Origin: Anadara kagoshimensis
Lineage: Eukaryota > Mollusca > Bivalvia > Arcoida > Arcidae
NCBI GenBank assembly: GCA_021292105.1
Contig: CM037863.1
Location: forward strand, 4,468,056-4,532,055
DNA: 64,000 nt
Reading direction: 5' to 3'
Positions 10,285 to 21,944 of the stretch are shown one piece after another. Position 1 is the stretch's first letter. Each line of letters starts with the position of its first letter. A program made the translations under genes and the position numbers. The notes beneath the pieces were generated by a model that was given only the letters and a program-made list of their open reading frames with translations, was not told the DNA's origin and searched no databases.

Positions 10285-11945
10285 ATGTTATTTAATCATT
10301 TATCCCGGTATTCACTGTTAAAGCATGCTGGGACAAATCAAACATTATCCGCTTTGTGCTTTATGCGATTTGTTTCTTTTGGTTTGTGGTTTTTTTTTAC
10401 TAAGAGAGTCGCCGCGATTTTCTTTTATGTGTTCGATGACGCCATTTTGTTTGTTTTTATTTACTCAGACATTCGAAGCCTGTTCGGTGGCGCCAATTTG
10501 TTTGTTTTTATTTTCTTAGACAGTCGAAGCCTGTTCGGTGGCGCCATTTTGTTTGTTTTTATTTACTCAGACATTCGAAGTCTGTTCGGTGGCGCCAATT
10601 TGTTTGTTTTTATTTTCTTAGACAGTCGAAGCCTGTTCGGTGGCGCCATTTTGTTTGTTTTTATTTACTCAGACAGTCGAAGCCTGTTCGATGACGCCAT
10701 TTTGTTTGTTTTTATTTACTCAGACATTCGAAGTCTGTTCGGTGGCGCCAATTTGTTTGTTTTTATTTTCTTAGACAGTCGAAGCCTGTTCGGTGGCGCC
10801 ATTTTGTTTGTTTTTATTTACTCAGACATTCGAAGTCTGTTCGGTGGCGCCAATTTGTTTGTTTTTATTTTCTTAGACAGTCGAAGCCTGTTCGGTGGCG
10901 CCATTTTGTTTGTTTTTATTTACTTAGACAGTCGAAGCCTGTTCGGTGACGCCATTTTGTTTGTTTTTATTTACTCAGACATTCGAAGCCTGTTCTATGA
11001 CGCCATTTTGTTTGTTTTAATTTACTTAGACAGTCGAAGCCTGTTCGATGACGCCATTTTGTTTGTTTTTATTGACTCAGACAGTCGAAGCCTGTTCTAT
11101 GACGCCATTTTGTTTGTTTTTATTTACTTAGACAGTCAAAGTCTGTTCGATGACGCCATTTTGTTTGTTTTTATTTACTCAGACATTCAAAGTCTCTTCG
11201 ATGACGCCAATTTGTTTTTTTTATTTACCCAGACAGTCGAATCCTGTTCTATGACGCCATTTTGTTTGTTTTAATTTACTTAGACAGTCGAAGCCTGTTC
11301 TATGACGCCATTTTGTTTGTTTTCATTTACTTAGACAGTCGAAGCCTGTTCTATGACGCCATTTTGTTTGTTTTTATTTACTTAGACAGTCGAAGCCTGT
11401 TCTATGACGCCATTTTGTTTGTTTTAATTTACTCAGACAGTCGAAGCCTGTTCGGTGACGCCATTTTGTTTGTTTTAATTTACTCAGACAGTCGAAGCAT
11501 GTTCGGTGAGGCCATTTTGTTTGTTTTCATTTACTTAGACAGTCGAAGCCTGTTCTATGACGCCATTTTGTTTGTTTTTATTTACTTAGACAGTCGAAGC
11601 CTGTTCGGTGACGCCATTTTGTTTGTTTTTATTTACTTAGACAGTCGAAGCCTGTTCGGTGACGCCATTTTGTTTGTTTTTATTTACTTAGACAGTCGAA
11701 GCCTGTTCGGTGACGCCATTTTGTTTGTTTTTATTTACTTAGACAGTCGAAGCCTGTTCTATGACGCCATTTTGTTTGTTTTTATTTACTTAGACAGTCG
11801 AATCCTGTTCGGTGACGCCATTTTGTTTGTTTTAATTTACTCAGACAGTCGAAGCCTGTTCGGTGACGCCATTTTGTTTGTTTTAATTTACTTAGACAGT
11901 CGAAGCCTGTTCGATGACGCCATTGTTTTGTTTTTACATACTTAA
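10285..11945 (+). other. 51-bp tandem array with an open frame (329 and 227 codons)
   Basis: About 29 units of 51 bp run from about 10430 to 11935. Each has a core GACGCCATTTTGTTTGTTTT and a TCGAAGCCTGTTC segment. In one frame each unit reads as 17 residues resembling DAILFVFIYSDSRSLFG, giving two overlapping open frames (10285-11274 and 11262-11945) separated by one frame change. In 10440-10930 two unit types alternate, so there is a 102-bp higher-order repeat. Differences between units are largely amino-acid changing (S/L, S/I, G/D/Y), which argues against selection on a protein. I treat it as a minisatellite with a chance frame. Confidence 0.85.
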
Positions 11946-12120
11946 GCAATTGTCGCTTACTTTTTTACCCGCAACGCCATTTTGTTTGTTTTATTAACCT
12001 AAGCAATATCCACCTTTTTAAATGTTCATCCGTTGACGCCATCTTGTTTGTCTTTATTTACTTAAAAAGTAGTCTCCATTTTTAATGTTCTTCTGTCGAC
12101 GCTATTTTGTTTGTATTCCG
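11940..12120. repeat. Degenerate downstream units of the 51-bp array
   Basis: CGCCATTTTGTTTGTTTTAT-like cores continue at roughly 67-70-base spacing with longer, different spacers (near 11971, 12037 and 12103). This looks like the worn edge of the array, as expected when internal units homogenise faster than edge units. Confidence 0.65.
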
Positions 12121-12534
12121 TTTTGTAGAACAAGAAGTATAAGATTAAAAACAAACAAACTAATCCATGTCTGAATCACAATCCAAGAGCAAAGTAAAAA
12201 CTTTGGACCTGACGAGTCAGGTTAAATCATGTGAGGCCGGGTGCTCCGGAAGGGTAAGCACTTCCTGTTTAGCTAGTTAACTTGCGTAACCAAAATTGTG
12301 CAAAAGAAACATGGAACAATGGAACGTCAAATATATCCATGACAATCCTGGACACAGAGACATCAAACTTTTCAACAATACTGTGATGACGACCATAAAA
12401 CATTTTGAGGGCCAGCTTGCAATATCCCTGCGCACCTGTTGAGAACTTGAGAAGCTTTCCAAATATAATTGAAGAGGCGCCAGAATGAACCGGCGATTCC
12501 GCACTAATCCGTTAGTCATTTAAACCGGGAAACG

Positions 12535-13165
12535 ACAACTCGTCGACAGACAGATTAACGACAGCCACAAATATAGATACGTTATTTCATCGACATAGAC
12601 AACTTACCGACAGACACAATGAGTTGTGTGAAGCCGGTACACGACAACTTGTCGAGAGACAGGTCATCGACAGCAACAAGTCATAGATACGATATTTCAT
12701 CGACATAGACAACTTACCGACAGACACAATGAGTTGTGTGAAGCCGGTACACGACAACTTGTCGAGACAGATCATCGACAGCCACAAGTCATGGATACGT
12801 TATTCCATCGACATAAACAACTTACCGACAGACACAATGAGTTGTGTGAAGCCGGTACACGACAACTTGTCGAGAGACAGGTCATCGACAGCCACAAGCC
12901 ATAGACACGTTATTTTATCGACACAGACAACTTACCGACAGACACAATGAGTTGTGTGAAGCCGGTACACGACAACTTGTCGAGAGACAGATCATCGACA
13001 GCTACAAGTCATAGACACGATATCTCATCGACATAGACAACTTATCGGCAGACACAATGATTTGTTTAAAGCCGGTACACGACAACTTGTCGAGAGACAG
13101 ATCATCGACAGCCACAAGTCATAGGTACGATATTTCATTGACACAGACAACTTACGGACAGACAT
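12535..13165. repeat. About 110-bp tandem array, 5-6 copies
   Basis: GAGTTGTGTGAAGCCGGTAC starts near 12621, 12731, 12839 and 12949, and a variant near 13059, giving 108-110-base steps. Other parts of the unit are CGACAACTTGTCGAGAGACA and ATCGACATAGACAACTTACC. CGACAACTTGTCG is itself a perfect inverted repeat. The array lies between the two inverted ends of the surrounding element. Confidence 0.9.
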
Positions 13166-13274
13166 TCTTGTATACAAACATGACGAGTGTACCTTCACTT
13201 GACGTTCAGGAGCATCCGACCTCACTTTCCTGGTTAGAGTGCACGTGTCTATCTTAATTTGCTAGTTTAAAAGT

Positions 13275-14860
13275 TTTTACTTTTCTTTGGATTGTGATTT
13301 GGACATGGATTGGTATGTTTGTTTTTACTTTTGCGATTGTGATTTGGACATGAATTGGTATGTTTGTTTTTACTTTTGGGATTGTGATTTGGACATGGAT
13401 TGGTATGTTTGTTTTTACTTTTGGGATTGTGATTTGGACATGGATTGGTATGTTTGTTTTTATTTTGGTTCGGGATTGTGATTTGGACATGGATTGGTAT
13501 GTTTGTTTTTATTTTGGTTCGGGATTGTAATTTGGACATGGATTGGTATGTTTGTTTTTACTTTTGGGATTGTGATTTGGACATGGATTGGTATGTTTGT
13601 TTTTTTACTTTTGGGATTGTGATTTCGACATGGATTGGTATGTTTGTTTTTTTTTGGTTCGGGATTGTGATTTGGACATGGATTGGTATGTTTGTTTTTG
13701 ACTTTTGGGGTCGTGATTTGGAAATGGATTGTGATGTGGATTGGGATGTTTGTTATTACGTTGCTTAGTGATTGTGATTTGGAAATGGATTGGTATATTT
13801 GTTTTTACTTTTCTTTGGGATTGTGATTTGGACATGGATTGGTATGTTTGTTTTTAGTTTTCTTTGGGATTGTGATTTGGACATGGATTGGTATGTTTGT
13901 TTTTGACTTTTCTTTGGATTGTGATTTGGACATGGATTAGTATGTTTGTTTTTGACTTTTCTTTGGATTGTGATTTGGACATGGATTGGTATGTTTGTTT
14001 TTAGTTTTCTTTGGGGTTGTGATTTGGACATGGATTGGTATGTTTGTTTTTGACTTTTCTTTGGATGGTGATTTGGACATGGATTGGTATGTTTGTTTTT
14101 TACTTTTCTTTGGGATTGTGATTTGGACATGGATTGGTATGTTTGTTTTTAGTTTTCTTTGGATTCTGATTTGGACATGGATTGGTATGTTTGTTTTTGA
14201 CTTTTCTTTGGATTGTGATTTGGACATGGATTAGTATGTTTGTTATTACTTTTCTTTGGGATTGTGATTTGAACATGGATTGGTATGTTTGTTTTTAGTT
14301 TTTTTTGGGATTGTGATTTGGACATGGATTAGTATGTTTGTTTTTAGTTTTCTTTGGATTGTGATTTGGACATGGATTAGTATGTTTGTTATTACTTTTC
14401 TTTGGGATTGTGATTTGGACATGGATTGGTATGTTTGTTTTTAGTTTTCTTTGGGATTGTGATTTGGACATGGATTGGTATGTTTGTTTTTGACTTTTCT
14501 TTGGATTGTGATTTGGACATGGATTGGTATGTTTGTTTTTGACTTTTCTTTGGATTGTGATTTGGACATGGATTGGTATGTTTGTTTTTGACTTTTCTTT
14601 GGATTGTGATTTGGACATGGATTGGTATGTTTGTTTTTGACTTTTCTTTGGATTGTGATTTGGACATGGATTGGTATGTTTGTTTTTGACTTTTCTTTGG
14701 ATTGTGATTTGGACATGGATTGGTATGTTTGTTTTTGACTTTTCTTTGGATTGTGATTTGGACATGGATTGGTATGTTTGTTTTTGACTTTTCTTTGGAT
14801 TGTGATTTGGAAATGGATTGGAATGTTTGTTATTACTTTTCTTTGGGATTGTAATTGATA
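13275..14860. repeat. 49-bp satellite array, about 33 copies
   Basis: The unit contains GATTTGGACATGGATTGGTA then TGTTTGTTTTT. The regular part (14400-14820) has exact 49-base steps and the left part has 43-50-base units with variable T/G runs. In complement the monomer matches the 49-bp array at 57145-57600 and the single terminal segments of the same element elsewhere. Many open frames on both strands are by-products. Confidence 0.93.
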
Positions 14861-14974
14861 TTTAGACATAGAATGATTTGTTTGTGATATAGTATTACAC
14901 TTTCGTGAGGCCTGTTGTTCAGTTATCCTGTAGTTTAGTTATTACTAAACTGGAACAACTAAAAACATATAGTT

Positions 14975-15200
14975 CAGAGCTGTGGAAAGGTTAAAACTGA
15001 ACAAACATGAGGTCGAAGTTCGTCTGTTCATCAACCGAGATATCAATAGCCAGCGACTGTCGAGAGAAAGACGACAGGTGCCAAATAGTCTGATGATATA
15101 GATGTCGAGATAAAGCTAACGAAGGGCCGAGATGAGCTGCCGATTCGGTACTTATTCACTGGATTATAGTTAACCTTTATACACGTCTGTGTTATAATAG
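14975..15200. mobile_element. Diverged MITE copy of the CTGTCGAAAG family beside the 61-bp array
   Basis: The interior shares GACTGTCGAGA, GTCGAGATA and GAGCTGCCGATTCGGTAC with other family members. The right inverted end is diverged (TATACACGTCTGTG). It abuts the large array, whose first monomer begins about 25 bases downstream. Confidence 0.5.
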
Positions 15201-15224
15201 ATATAATTTCAGCCAACAATACTA

Positions 15225-18200
15225 TACATGTACAATACAGACCTGTCGAAAGTTCAACACTGAGCTAACGACTTGGTGACGAATCGGTATCTACAATACA
15301 GACCTGTCGAAAGTTTAACACTGAACTAACGACTTGGCGACGAATCCGTATCTACAATACAGACCTGTCGAAAGTTTAACACTGAACTAACGACTTGGTG
15401 ACGAATCGGTATCTACAATACAGACCTGTCGAAAGTTCAACACTGAGCTAACGACTTGGTGACGAATCGGTATCTACAATACAGACCTCTCGAAAGTTTA
15501 ACACTGAACTAACGACTTGGCGACGAATCGGTATCTACAATACAGACCTGTCGAAAGTTTAACACTGAACTAACGACTTGGTGACGAATCGGTATCTACA
15601 ATACAGACCTGTCGAAAGTTTAACACTGAACTAACGACTTGGTGACGAATCGGTATCTACAATACAGACCTGTCGAAAGTTTAACACTGAGCTAACGACC
15701 TGGTGACGAATCGGTATCTACAATACAGACCTGTCGAAAGTTTAACACTGAACTAACGACTTGGTGACGAATCGGTATCTACAATACAGACCTGTCGAAA
15801 GTTCAACACTGAGCTAACGACCTGGTTTCGAATCGGTATCTACAATACAGACCTGTCGAAAGTTTAACACTGAACTAACGACTTGGTGACGAATCGGTAT
15901 CTACAATACAGATCTGTCGAAAGCTTAACACTGAACTAACGACTTGGTGACGAATCGGTATCTACAATACAGACCTGTCGAAAGTTCAACACTGAGCTAA
16001 CGACTTGGTGACGAATCGGTATCTACAATACAGACCTGTCGAAAGTTCAACACTGAGCTAACGACTTGGTGACGAATCGGTATCTACAATACAGACCTGT
16101 CGAAAGTTCAACACTGAGCTAACGACTTGGTGACGAATCGGTATCTACAATACAGACCTGTCGAAAGTTCAACACTGAGCTAACGACTTGGTGACGAATC
16201 GGTATCTACAATACAGACCTGTCGAAAGTTTAACACTGAACTAACGACTTGGTGACGAATCGGTATCTACAATACAGACCTGTCGAAAGTTCAACACTGA
16301 GCTAACGACTTGGTGACGAATCGGTATCTACAATACAGACCTGTCGAAAGTTCAACACTGAGCTAACGACCTGGTGACGAATCGGTATCTACAATACAGA
16401 CCTGTCGAAAGTTTAACACTGAGCTAACGACTTGGTGACGAATCGGTATCTACAATACAGACCTGTCGAAAGTTTAACACTGAACTAACGACTTGGTGAC
16501 GAATCGGTATCTACAATACAGACCTGTCGAAAGTTCAACACTGAGCTAACGACTTGGTGACGAATCCGTATCTACAATACAGACCTGTCGAAAGTTCAAC
16601 ACTGAGCTAACGACCTGGTGACGAATCGGTATCTACAATACAGACCTGTCGAAAGTTTAACACTGAACTAACGACCTGGTGACGAATCGGTATCTACAAT
16701 ACAGACCTGTCGAAAGTTTAACACTGAGCTAACGACTTGGTGACGAATCGGTATCTACAATACAGACCTGTCGAAAGTTCAACACTGAGCTAACGACCTG
16801 GTGACGAATCGGTATCTACAATACAGACCTGTCGAAAGTTTAACACTGAGCTAACGACTTGGTGACGAATCGGTATCTACAATACAGACCTGTCGAAAGT
16901 TTAACACTGAGCTAACGACTTGGTGACGAATCGGTATCTACAATACAGACCTGTCGAAAGTTTAACACTGAACTAACGACTTGGTGACGAATCGGTATCT
17001 ACAATACAGACCTGTCGAAAGTTCAACACTGAGCTAACGACTTGGTGACGAATCGGTATCTACAATACAGACCTGTCGAAAGTTCAACACTGAGCTAACG
17101 ACTTGGTGACGAATCGGTATCTACAATACAGACCTGTCGAAAGTTCAACACTGAGCTAACGACTGGTGACGAATCGGTATCTACAATACAGACCTGTCGA
17201 AAGTTTAACACTGAACTAACGACTTTGACGAATCGGTATCTACAATACAGACCTGTCGAAAGTTTAACACTGAGCTAACGACTTGGTGACGAATCGGTAT
17301 CTACAATACAGACCTGTCGAAAGTTCAACACTGAGCTAACGACCTGGTGACGAATCGGTATCTACAATACAGACCTGTCGAAAGTTTAACACTGAACTAA
17401 CGACTTGGTGACGAATCGGTATCTACAATACAGACCTGTCGAAAGTTTAACACTGAGCTAACGACTTGGTGACGAATCGGTATCTACAATACAGACCTGT
17501 CGAAAGTTCAACACTGAGCTAACGACTTGGTGACGAATCCGTATCTACAATACAGACCTGTCGAAAGTTTAACACTGAACTAACGACTTGGTGACGAATC
17601 GGTATCTACAATACAGACCTGTCGAAAGTTCAACACTGAGCTAACGACTTAGTAACGAATCGGTATCTACAATACAGACCTGTCGAAAGTTTAACACTGA
17701 ACTAACGACTTGGTGACGAATCGGTATCTACAATACAGACCTGTCGAAAGTTCAACACTGAGCTAACGACTTGGTGACGAATCGGTATCTACATACAGAC
17801 CTGTCGAAAGTTTAACACTGAACTAACGACTTGGCGACGAATCGGTATCTACAATACAGACCTGTCGAAAGTTCAACACTGAGCTAACGACTTGGTGACG
17901 AATCGGTATCTACAATACAGACCTGTCGAAAGTTTAACACTGAACTAACGACTTGGTGCGAATCGGTATCTACAATACAGACCTGTCGAAAGTTTAACAC
18001 TGAACTAACGACTTGGTGACGAATCGGTATCTACAATACAGACCTGTCGAAAGTTTAACACTGAACTAACGACTTGGTGACGAATCGGTATCTACAATAC
18101 AGACCTGTCGAAAGTTCAACACTGAGCTAACGACTTAGTAACGAATCGGTATCTACAATACAGACCTGTCGAAAGTTTAACACTGAACTAACGACTTGGT

Positions 18201-18740
18201 GACGAATCGGTATCTACAATACAGACCTGTCGAAAGTTCAACACTGAGCTAACGACTTGGTGACGAATCGGTATCTACAATACAGACCTGTCGAAAGTTT
18301 AACACTGAACTAACGACTTGGTGACGAATTGGTATCTACAATACAGACCTGTCGAAAGTTTAACACTGAGCTAACGACTTGGTGACGAATTGGTATCTAC
18401 AATACAGACCTGTCGAAAGTTTAACACTGAACTAACGACTTGGTGACGAATTGGTATCTACAATACAGACCTGTCGAAAGTTTAACACTGAGCTAACGAC
18501 TTGGTGACGAATTGGTATCTACAATACAGACCTGTCGAAAGTTTAACACTGAGCTAACGACTTAGTGACAAATCGGTATCTACAATACAGACCTGTCGAA
18601 AGTTTAACACTGAGCTAACGACTTAGTGACGAATCGGTATCTACAATACAGACCTGTCGAAAGTTTTACCCTGAGCTAACGAATTAGTGACGAATCGGTA
18701 TCTACAATACAGACCTGTCGAAAGTTTAACACTGAGCTAA
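15225..18740. repeat. 61-bp satellite array, about 58 copies
   Basis: The 61-base unit contains CTACAATACAGACCTGTCGA, then AAGTTTAACACTGAACTAAC and GACTTGGTGACGAATCGGTA. Homogeneity is high: most units differ only at T/C in AGTTTAAC/AGTTCAAC and A/G in GAACTAAC/GAGCTAAC, with rare single-base deletions. The two variants co-vary (TTTAAC with GAACT, TTCAAC with GAGCT), so there are two main monomer classes intermixed. The sequence equals the inverted end of the MITE family seen singly elsewhere in the window. Confidence 0.96.
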
Positions 18741-18751
18741 CGAAAAGAAGT

Positions 18752-19175
18752 TGGTTGGTTGGTTGGTTGGTTGGTTGAATGTTGCTTAACGTCGCATCAG
18801 CAATTTTTCAGCTTTTCGCGACGAGAACTATTTTTATTAAATTTCAGTAATCTCTATGGATTAATCTATAAACAAATTTGTGTATGCATGTGAAGTTCGA
18901 GTGTAATGTATGGTAGGCCTTGCACCAGCGCGCACTCGGGGCGACTTTAACGTGCTAGCTCACAGAGTCAGTACGCCTCAGACAAGCGTACCACTTCCCC
19001 AGTCCATTATACTGATACCAGGTGAATCGGTAAAGGCCAAGGGCAAGGAATATTTACTTTCACAAGGAAAATTCACTTTCCCACATGTGGTTCGAGCGGG
19101 ACTCGAACTCACAGCGGTGAGAGACCCTGGATTTGAAGACTGACGGTTTATCCATTATGCCACCGCGGTCTTTTA
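18752..19175 (-). mobile_element. tRNA-derived SINE, family 2, with 13-bp target duplication
   Basis: AACGAAAAGAAGT occurs at 18739-18751 and again at 19176-19188, flanking the element exactly. The plus strand begins with a GGTTG run (the CAACC tail in complement) and ends in a tRNA-like head in complement (GTGGTTCGAGCGGGACTCGA, then TTATCCATTATGCCACCGC). The body contains CGCGACGAGA and TAATCTATAAACAAAT. Other copies lie at 34711-35080 and 63086-63376. The insertion split a MITE, so it is younger than that MITE. A 77-codon open frame (18910-19143) is incidental. Confidence 0.85.
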
Positions 19176-19188
19176 AACGAAAAGAAGT

Positions 19189-19395
19189 CAACCTTTGTAT
19201 ACTGAGTTGCCGTGAAATGGATAACTTGGGGTAAAAAAGTAGCCGAGATAGTAGCTGTTCAAAAGATGCAAAGATATAGCTTAGAATTAAAACTGGTATA
19301 ATATGTAATTATGAGGACTGAAATAAGCTGTGGATTCTGCACTAATCCGTTAGTTTAATGTTAGACTTTCGACAGGTCTGTACTGTATTTTCCTG
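19189..19395. mobile_element. Remaining right half of a MITE split by the SINE
   Basis: After the target duplication the MITE interior resumes and ends in an inverted terminal copy reading, in complement, TACAGTACAGACCTGTCGAA then AGTCTAACATTAAAC. With the last monomer of the 61-bp array on its left (18700-18738), it forms one interrupted element whose left terminus is continuous with the satellite. Confidence 0.7.
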
Positions 19396-20133
19396 TTTCT
19401 GCTTCTAGGATAATGCGTTGTTAATTTCTATTGTTAGCTAATTAGCTAATGGAAAGAGTGAGGTGGAACCATTATGTAGTTTCAATTTTCGATCCGCATT
19501 GTTACATTTAAAATAATCAATGTAGTTTAGGATTCCCAATTTAACAGTAAATTGTAAAGTATAGCCCGTCAAGATTGACCCTGCCGTCGATTGACCTTTA
19601 ATTTAATTATTTATTAGGACTGATCGATTATGAAGTACAAGGTATACTTATATAATTCAATTTTCGTTTGTTTCAAGCATTTTGATTGGTCAAATCTTTT
19701 GTGTTATTTTTCCATGACAGAATTGGCTCCTCTCCAACTTTCATTGCCGGAACTACTTTTCTGGCCTACATCCCAATGTTTACATTGTTGACACATTACA
19801 CATAAGTTGTAAAAGTATCACATACACTTATTTGTTTGTTTTTTTTTAATTAGAAATTGACATTTTGCACGCTGAATAATTCGCGTAGCGAATTATGTTA
19901 CGTGTGCAATGTCCAATTCTTTCATACTTCCATAACAAAAAAAAAAATTTAACTTCATTTCTATAAATTGAGACACTTGCTTTTGAACTTTTTTCAAAAG
20001 AACATGAATATACTTTTTTAATTTGACATTATATATATATATAATAATGAATTGAAAAAATGATAAATAGATAAGAGTATTGATAATGTTTAAATAAAAA
20101 AAACTAATTTAGTAAATTTGTTCAAAGTCAAAA
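19396..20133. other. AT-rich intergenic stretch with an imperfect hairpin
   Basis: No gene is seen. 19853-19919 is an imperfect palindrome with arms of about 30 bases around TTCGCGTAGCGAA, each arm carrying a TTGCAC/GTGCAA block. It resembles the palindrome at 43521-43557 only in the TGCACGC core. Confidence 0.55.
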
Positions 20134-20210
20134 GCCTGTGTGGCCGAGCGTGTTAGCATGTTGTCATCATTGTTATCAAATTGACATTATCACGGTTCGA
20201 ATCTGCTGAA
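20134..20210 (+). other. tRNA-like head, long variable arm type
   Basis: TGTGTGGCCGAGCGTGTTAG (A-box region) is followed by CACGGTTCGAATCTG (B-box region) with Ser/Leu-tRNA-like spacing, then a T-rich stretch. A second tRNA-like head of similar type faces it on the opposite strand 340 bases away. It is probably SINE-derived. Confidence 0.5.
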
Positions 20211-20542
20211 TCTGATTTTTTCTTTCAATTTTATAAAAAATTTGATTTTCTTGTGGCTATTTCACGCGTGAAAAATCTGTGCTACGCTCTAGTTTTTCAC
20301 ACATCAGTATAGAATTATGATTGGAAACGTGTCCGAGAGAATACGCCATACGTCGAAGGATGATGCTACAAACAATTTTTCTGAATTCTGCTAGATATAT
20401 TGAAAAAGGTACCTTAAGAAAAAATATAATTAAGATATATATCTAATTAGAGAAAATCAAAAATAAATGCACAAACTTCAATTTATAAAATTCAAACTGC
20501 ATAAAAACCAGAAATACATGTATCCAACTATTGTAAACATAT

Positions 20543-20620
20543 GGCGCTAGCATGTGATCCGAACCATGAACGTTAGAATAAAAAATTGAGACAATATACC
20601 TTAACCACACGGCCACCGTG
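20543..20620 (-). other. tRNA-like head facing the one at 20134
   Basis: In complement: GTGGCCGTGTGGTTAAGG (A-box region) and CATGGTTCGGATCACATGC (B-box region). The spacing again suits a Ser/Leu-type tRNA. With the plus-strand copy it forms an inverted pair enclosing about 330 bases. Confidence 0.5.
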
Positions 20621-21944
20621 ATATATATTACTAATACGGTTATTTAATACATCTGTTTACTGTCGTTGGTCACATTCATAGATAACCTATATCGATAATC
20701 GATCGTTCCGGATAAATATTCAAATTCAAGGTCATGGTGAATTTACTAGTAATGTGACTTGATATATTTGATTTTAGGACTGAAAAGGCAAACAATAATC
20801 CTACTAAGTCAACGCATGTTATAACAATTACAGATCTATAAATAGGAATGATGAAATATGATCTATTTTATGCCTCACTGATCTAGGGATCGAATTAATA
20901 ATTAAATTTTATTTATTAATCATTCTGATTGGCTTAAATGTTAGAGTTATTTTCTCATAGACCTGTTTTTACAAAGACCCACCCACTGTATTTTTACGCA
21001 TTCTGATCGGCTAGAAAATATGATTATTTCATCATAGACCTAATTTTGTGCAATATGGCTATCTGATAATAAATTCGTTTTATTGATGTTCACTTTCGGC
21101 ATGTAAATTTTTTTATAAACTTTGAATTTTTGCAAAGTACGTCGTTCTTTTGGTCTCTTTATTTGTATAATCAAAACAAATATACTAATCCATGTTCGAA
21201 TCACAATCCAGAGGCAAAGTAAAAACTTTGGAACTGACAAGTCAGGTAAGACACTTCCACCAGGGAAGCGAAACCGGGTGTTCCTGTTTAGCTAGCTACA
21301 CCCGCTACGAGTGTAATCAAAATTATATGAAAGAAACATGGAATGATTGGACGTTAAATATATCAAGGGCAATCCTGGACACAGAGACAAGTAGAAAATG
21401 CATAGTTATTGTAAATAACATCAGGTTCATCAAACCTTTACAGTTAAAACATCAAGGATCTCAATGTATTAAGTCTCTCAGTAGGTCCCGGACCATGGAC
21501 CCACCCAGGTAATTCTTAATCAATGATGTAACAGAAACGTCGAGAAAAACATTGTTTGCTGTAAGGTGACAATGTATATATTACACACACATATATTAAC
21601 CTGCCATCAATGGAATATTTATTTTATTACTCCGAATGTAACATTGATCTAAATTTTTCATTTGTGTCCCTGTAATGACACATATTAAAAATCACTTGTC
21701 TCCGACATCCGGGACTCATTAAATTAACAATGAGACCCTTTATATTTAAACAGAGTCCACTAGATATGCCGTGTTATACAAACTTGAGATAATTCTACCT
21801 CTTCTCTTTGATAACACCATTGCACATGGATCTTTCATATTTCATTTTGATATGTGACATTCAAATCTTTTTATTACCTGCAAATTAATTAGGCAAAAGG
21901 CCCTGGATTTTCCATTACAAAACATAATTTTGAGCCCCTGTAGG

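Larger units (their letters stand above)
12145..14875. mobile_element. Foldback-type element, copy 1, with unequal inverted ends
   Basis: The left end (12150-12260) reads AACTAATCCATGTCTGAATC, then CACAATCC, AAAAACTTTGGACCTGAC and GAGGCCGGGTGCTCCGGAAG. The right flank (13190-13300) is its reverse complement in diverged form, followed by the 49-bp array whose monomer is the terminal segment itself. The interior holds a 110-bp array. The same end occurs at 21180-21400, 24355-24465, 45603-45690 and 57145-57722. No coding capacity is seen. The superfamily cannot be assigned and no target duplication was identified. Confidence 0.55.

Noticed and set aside
14295-14869. Open frames of 142-156 codons rich in K, S, N and P on the minus strand
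   Set aside because: By-products of the 49-bp array; several overlapping frames are equally open.
15225-18740. CRISPR-like regular spacing
   Set aside because: The 61-bp units are contiguous and nearly identical with no unique spacers, there are no cas genes, and the context is eukaryotic. It is a satellite.
21192-21512. 106-codon frame at the left end of foldback copy 2
   Set aside because: The homologous part of copy 1 (12150-12500) is not open in the same frame, so coding conservation is absent.
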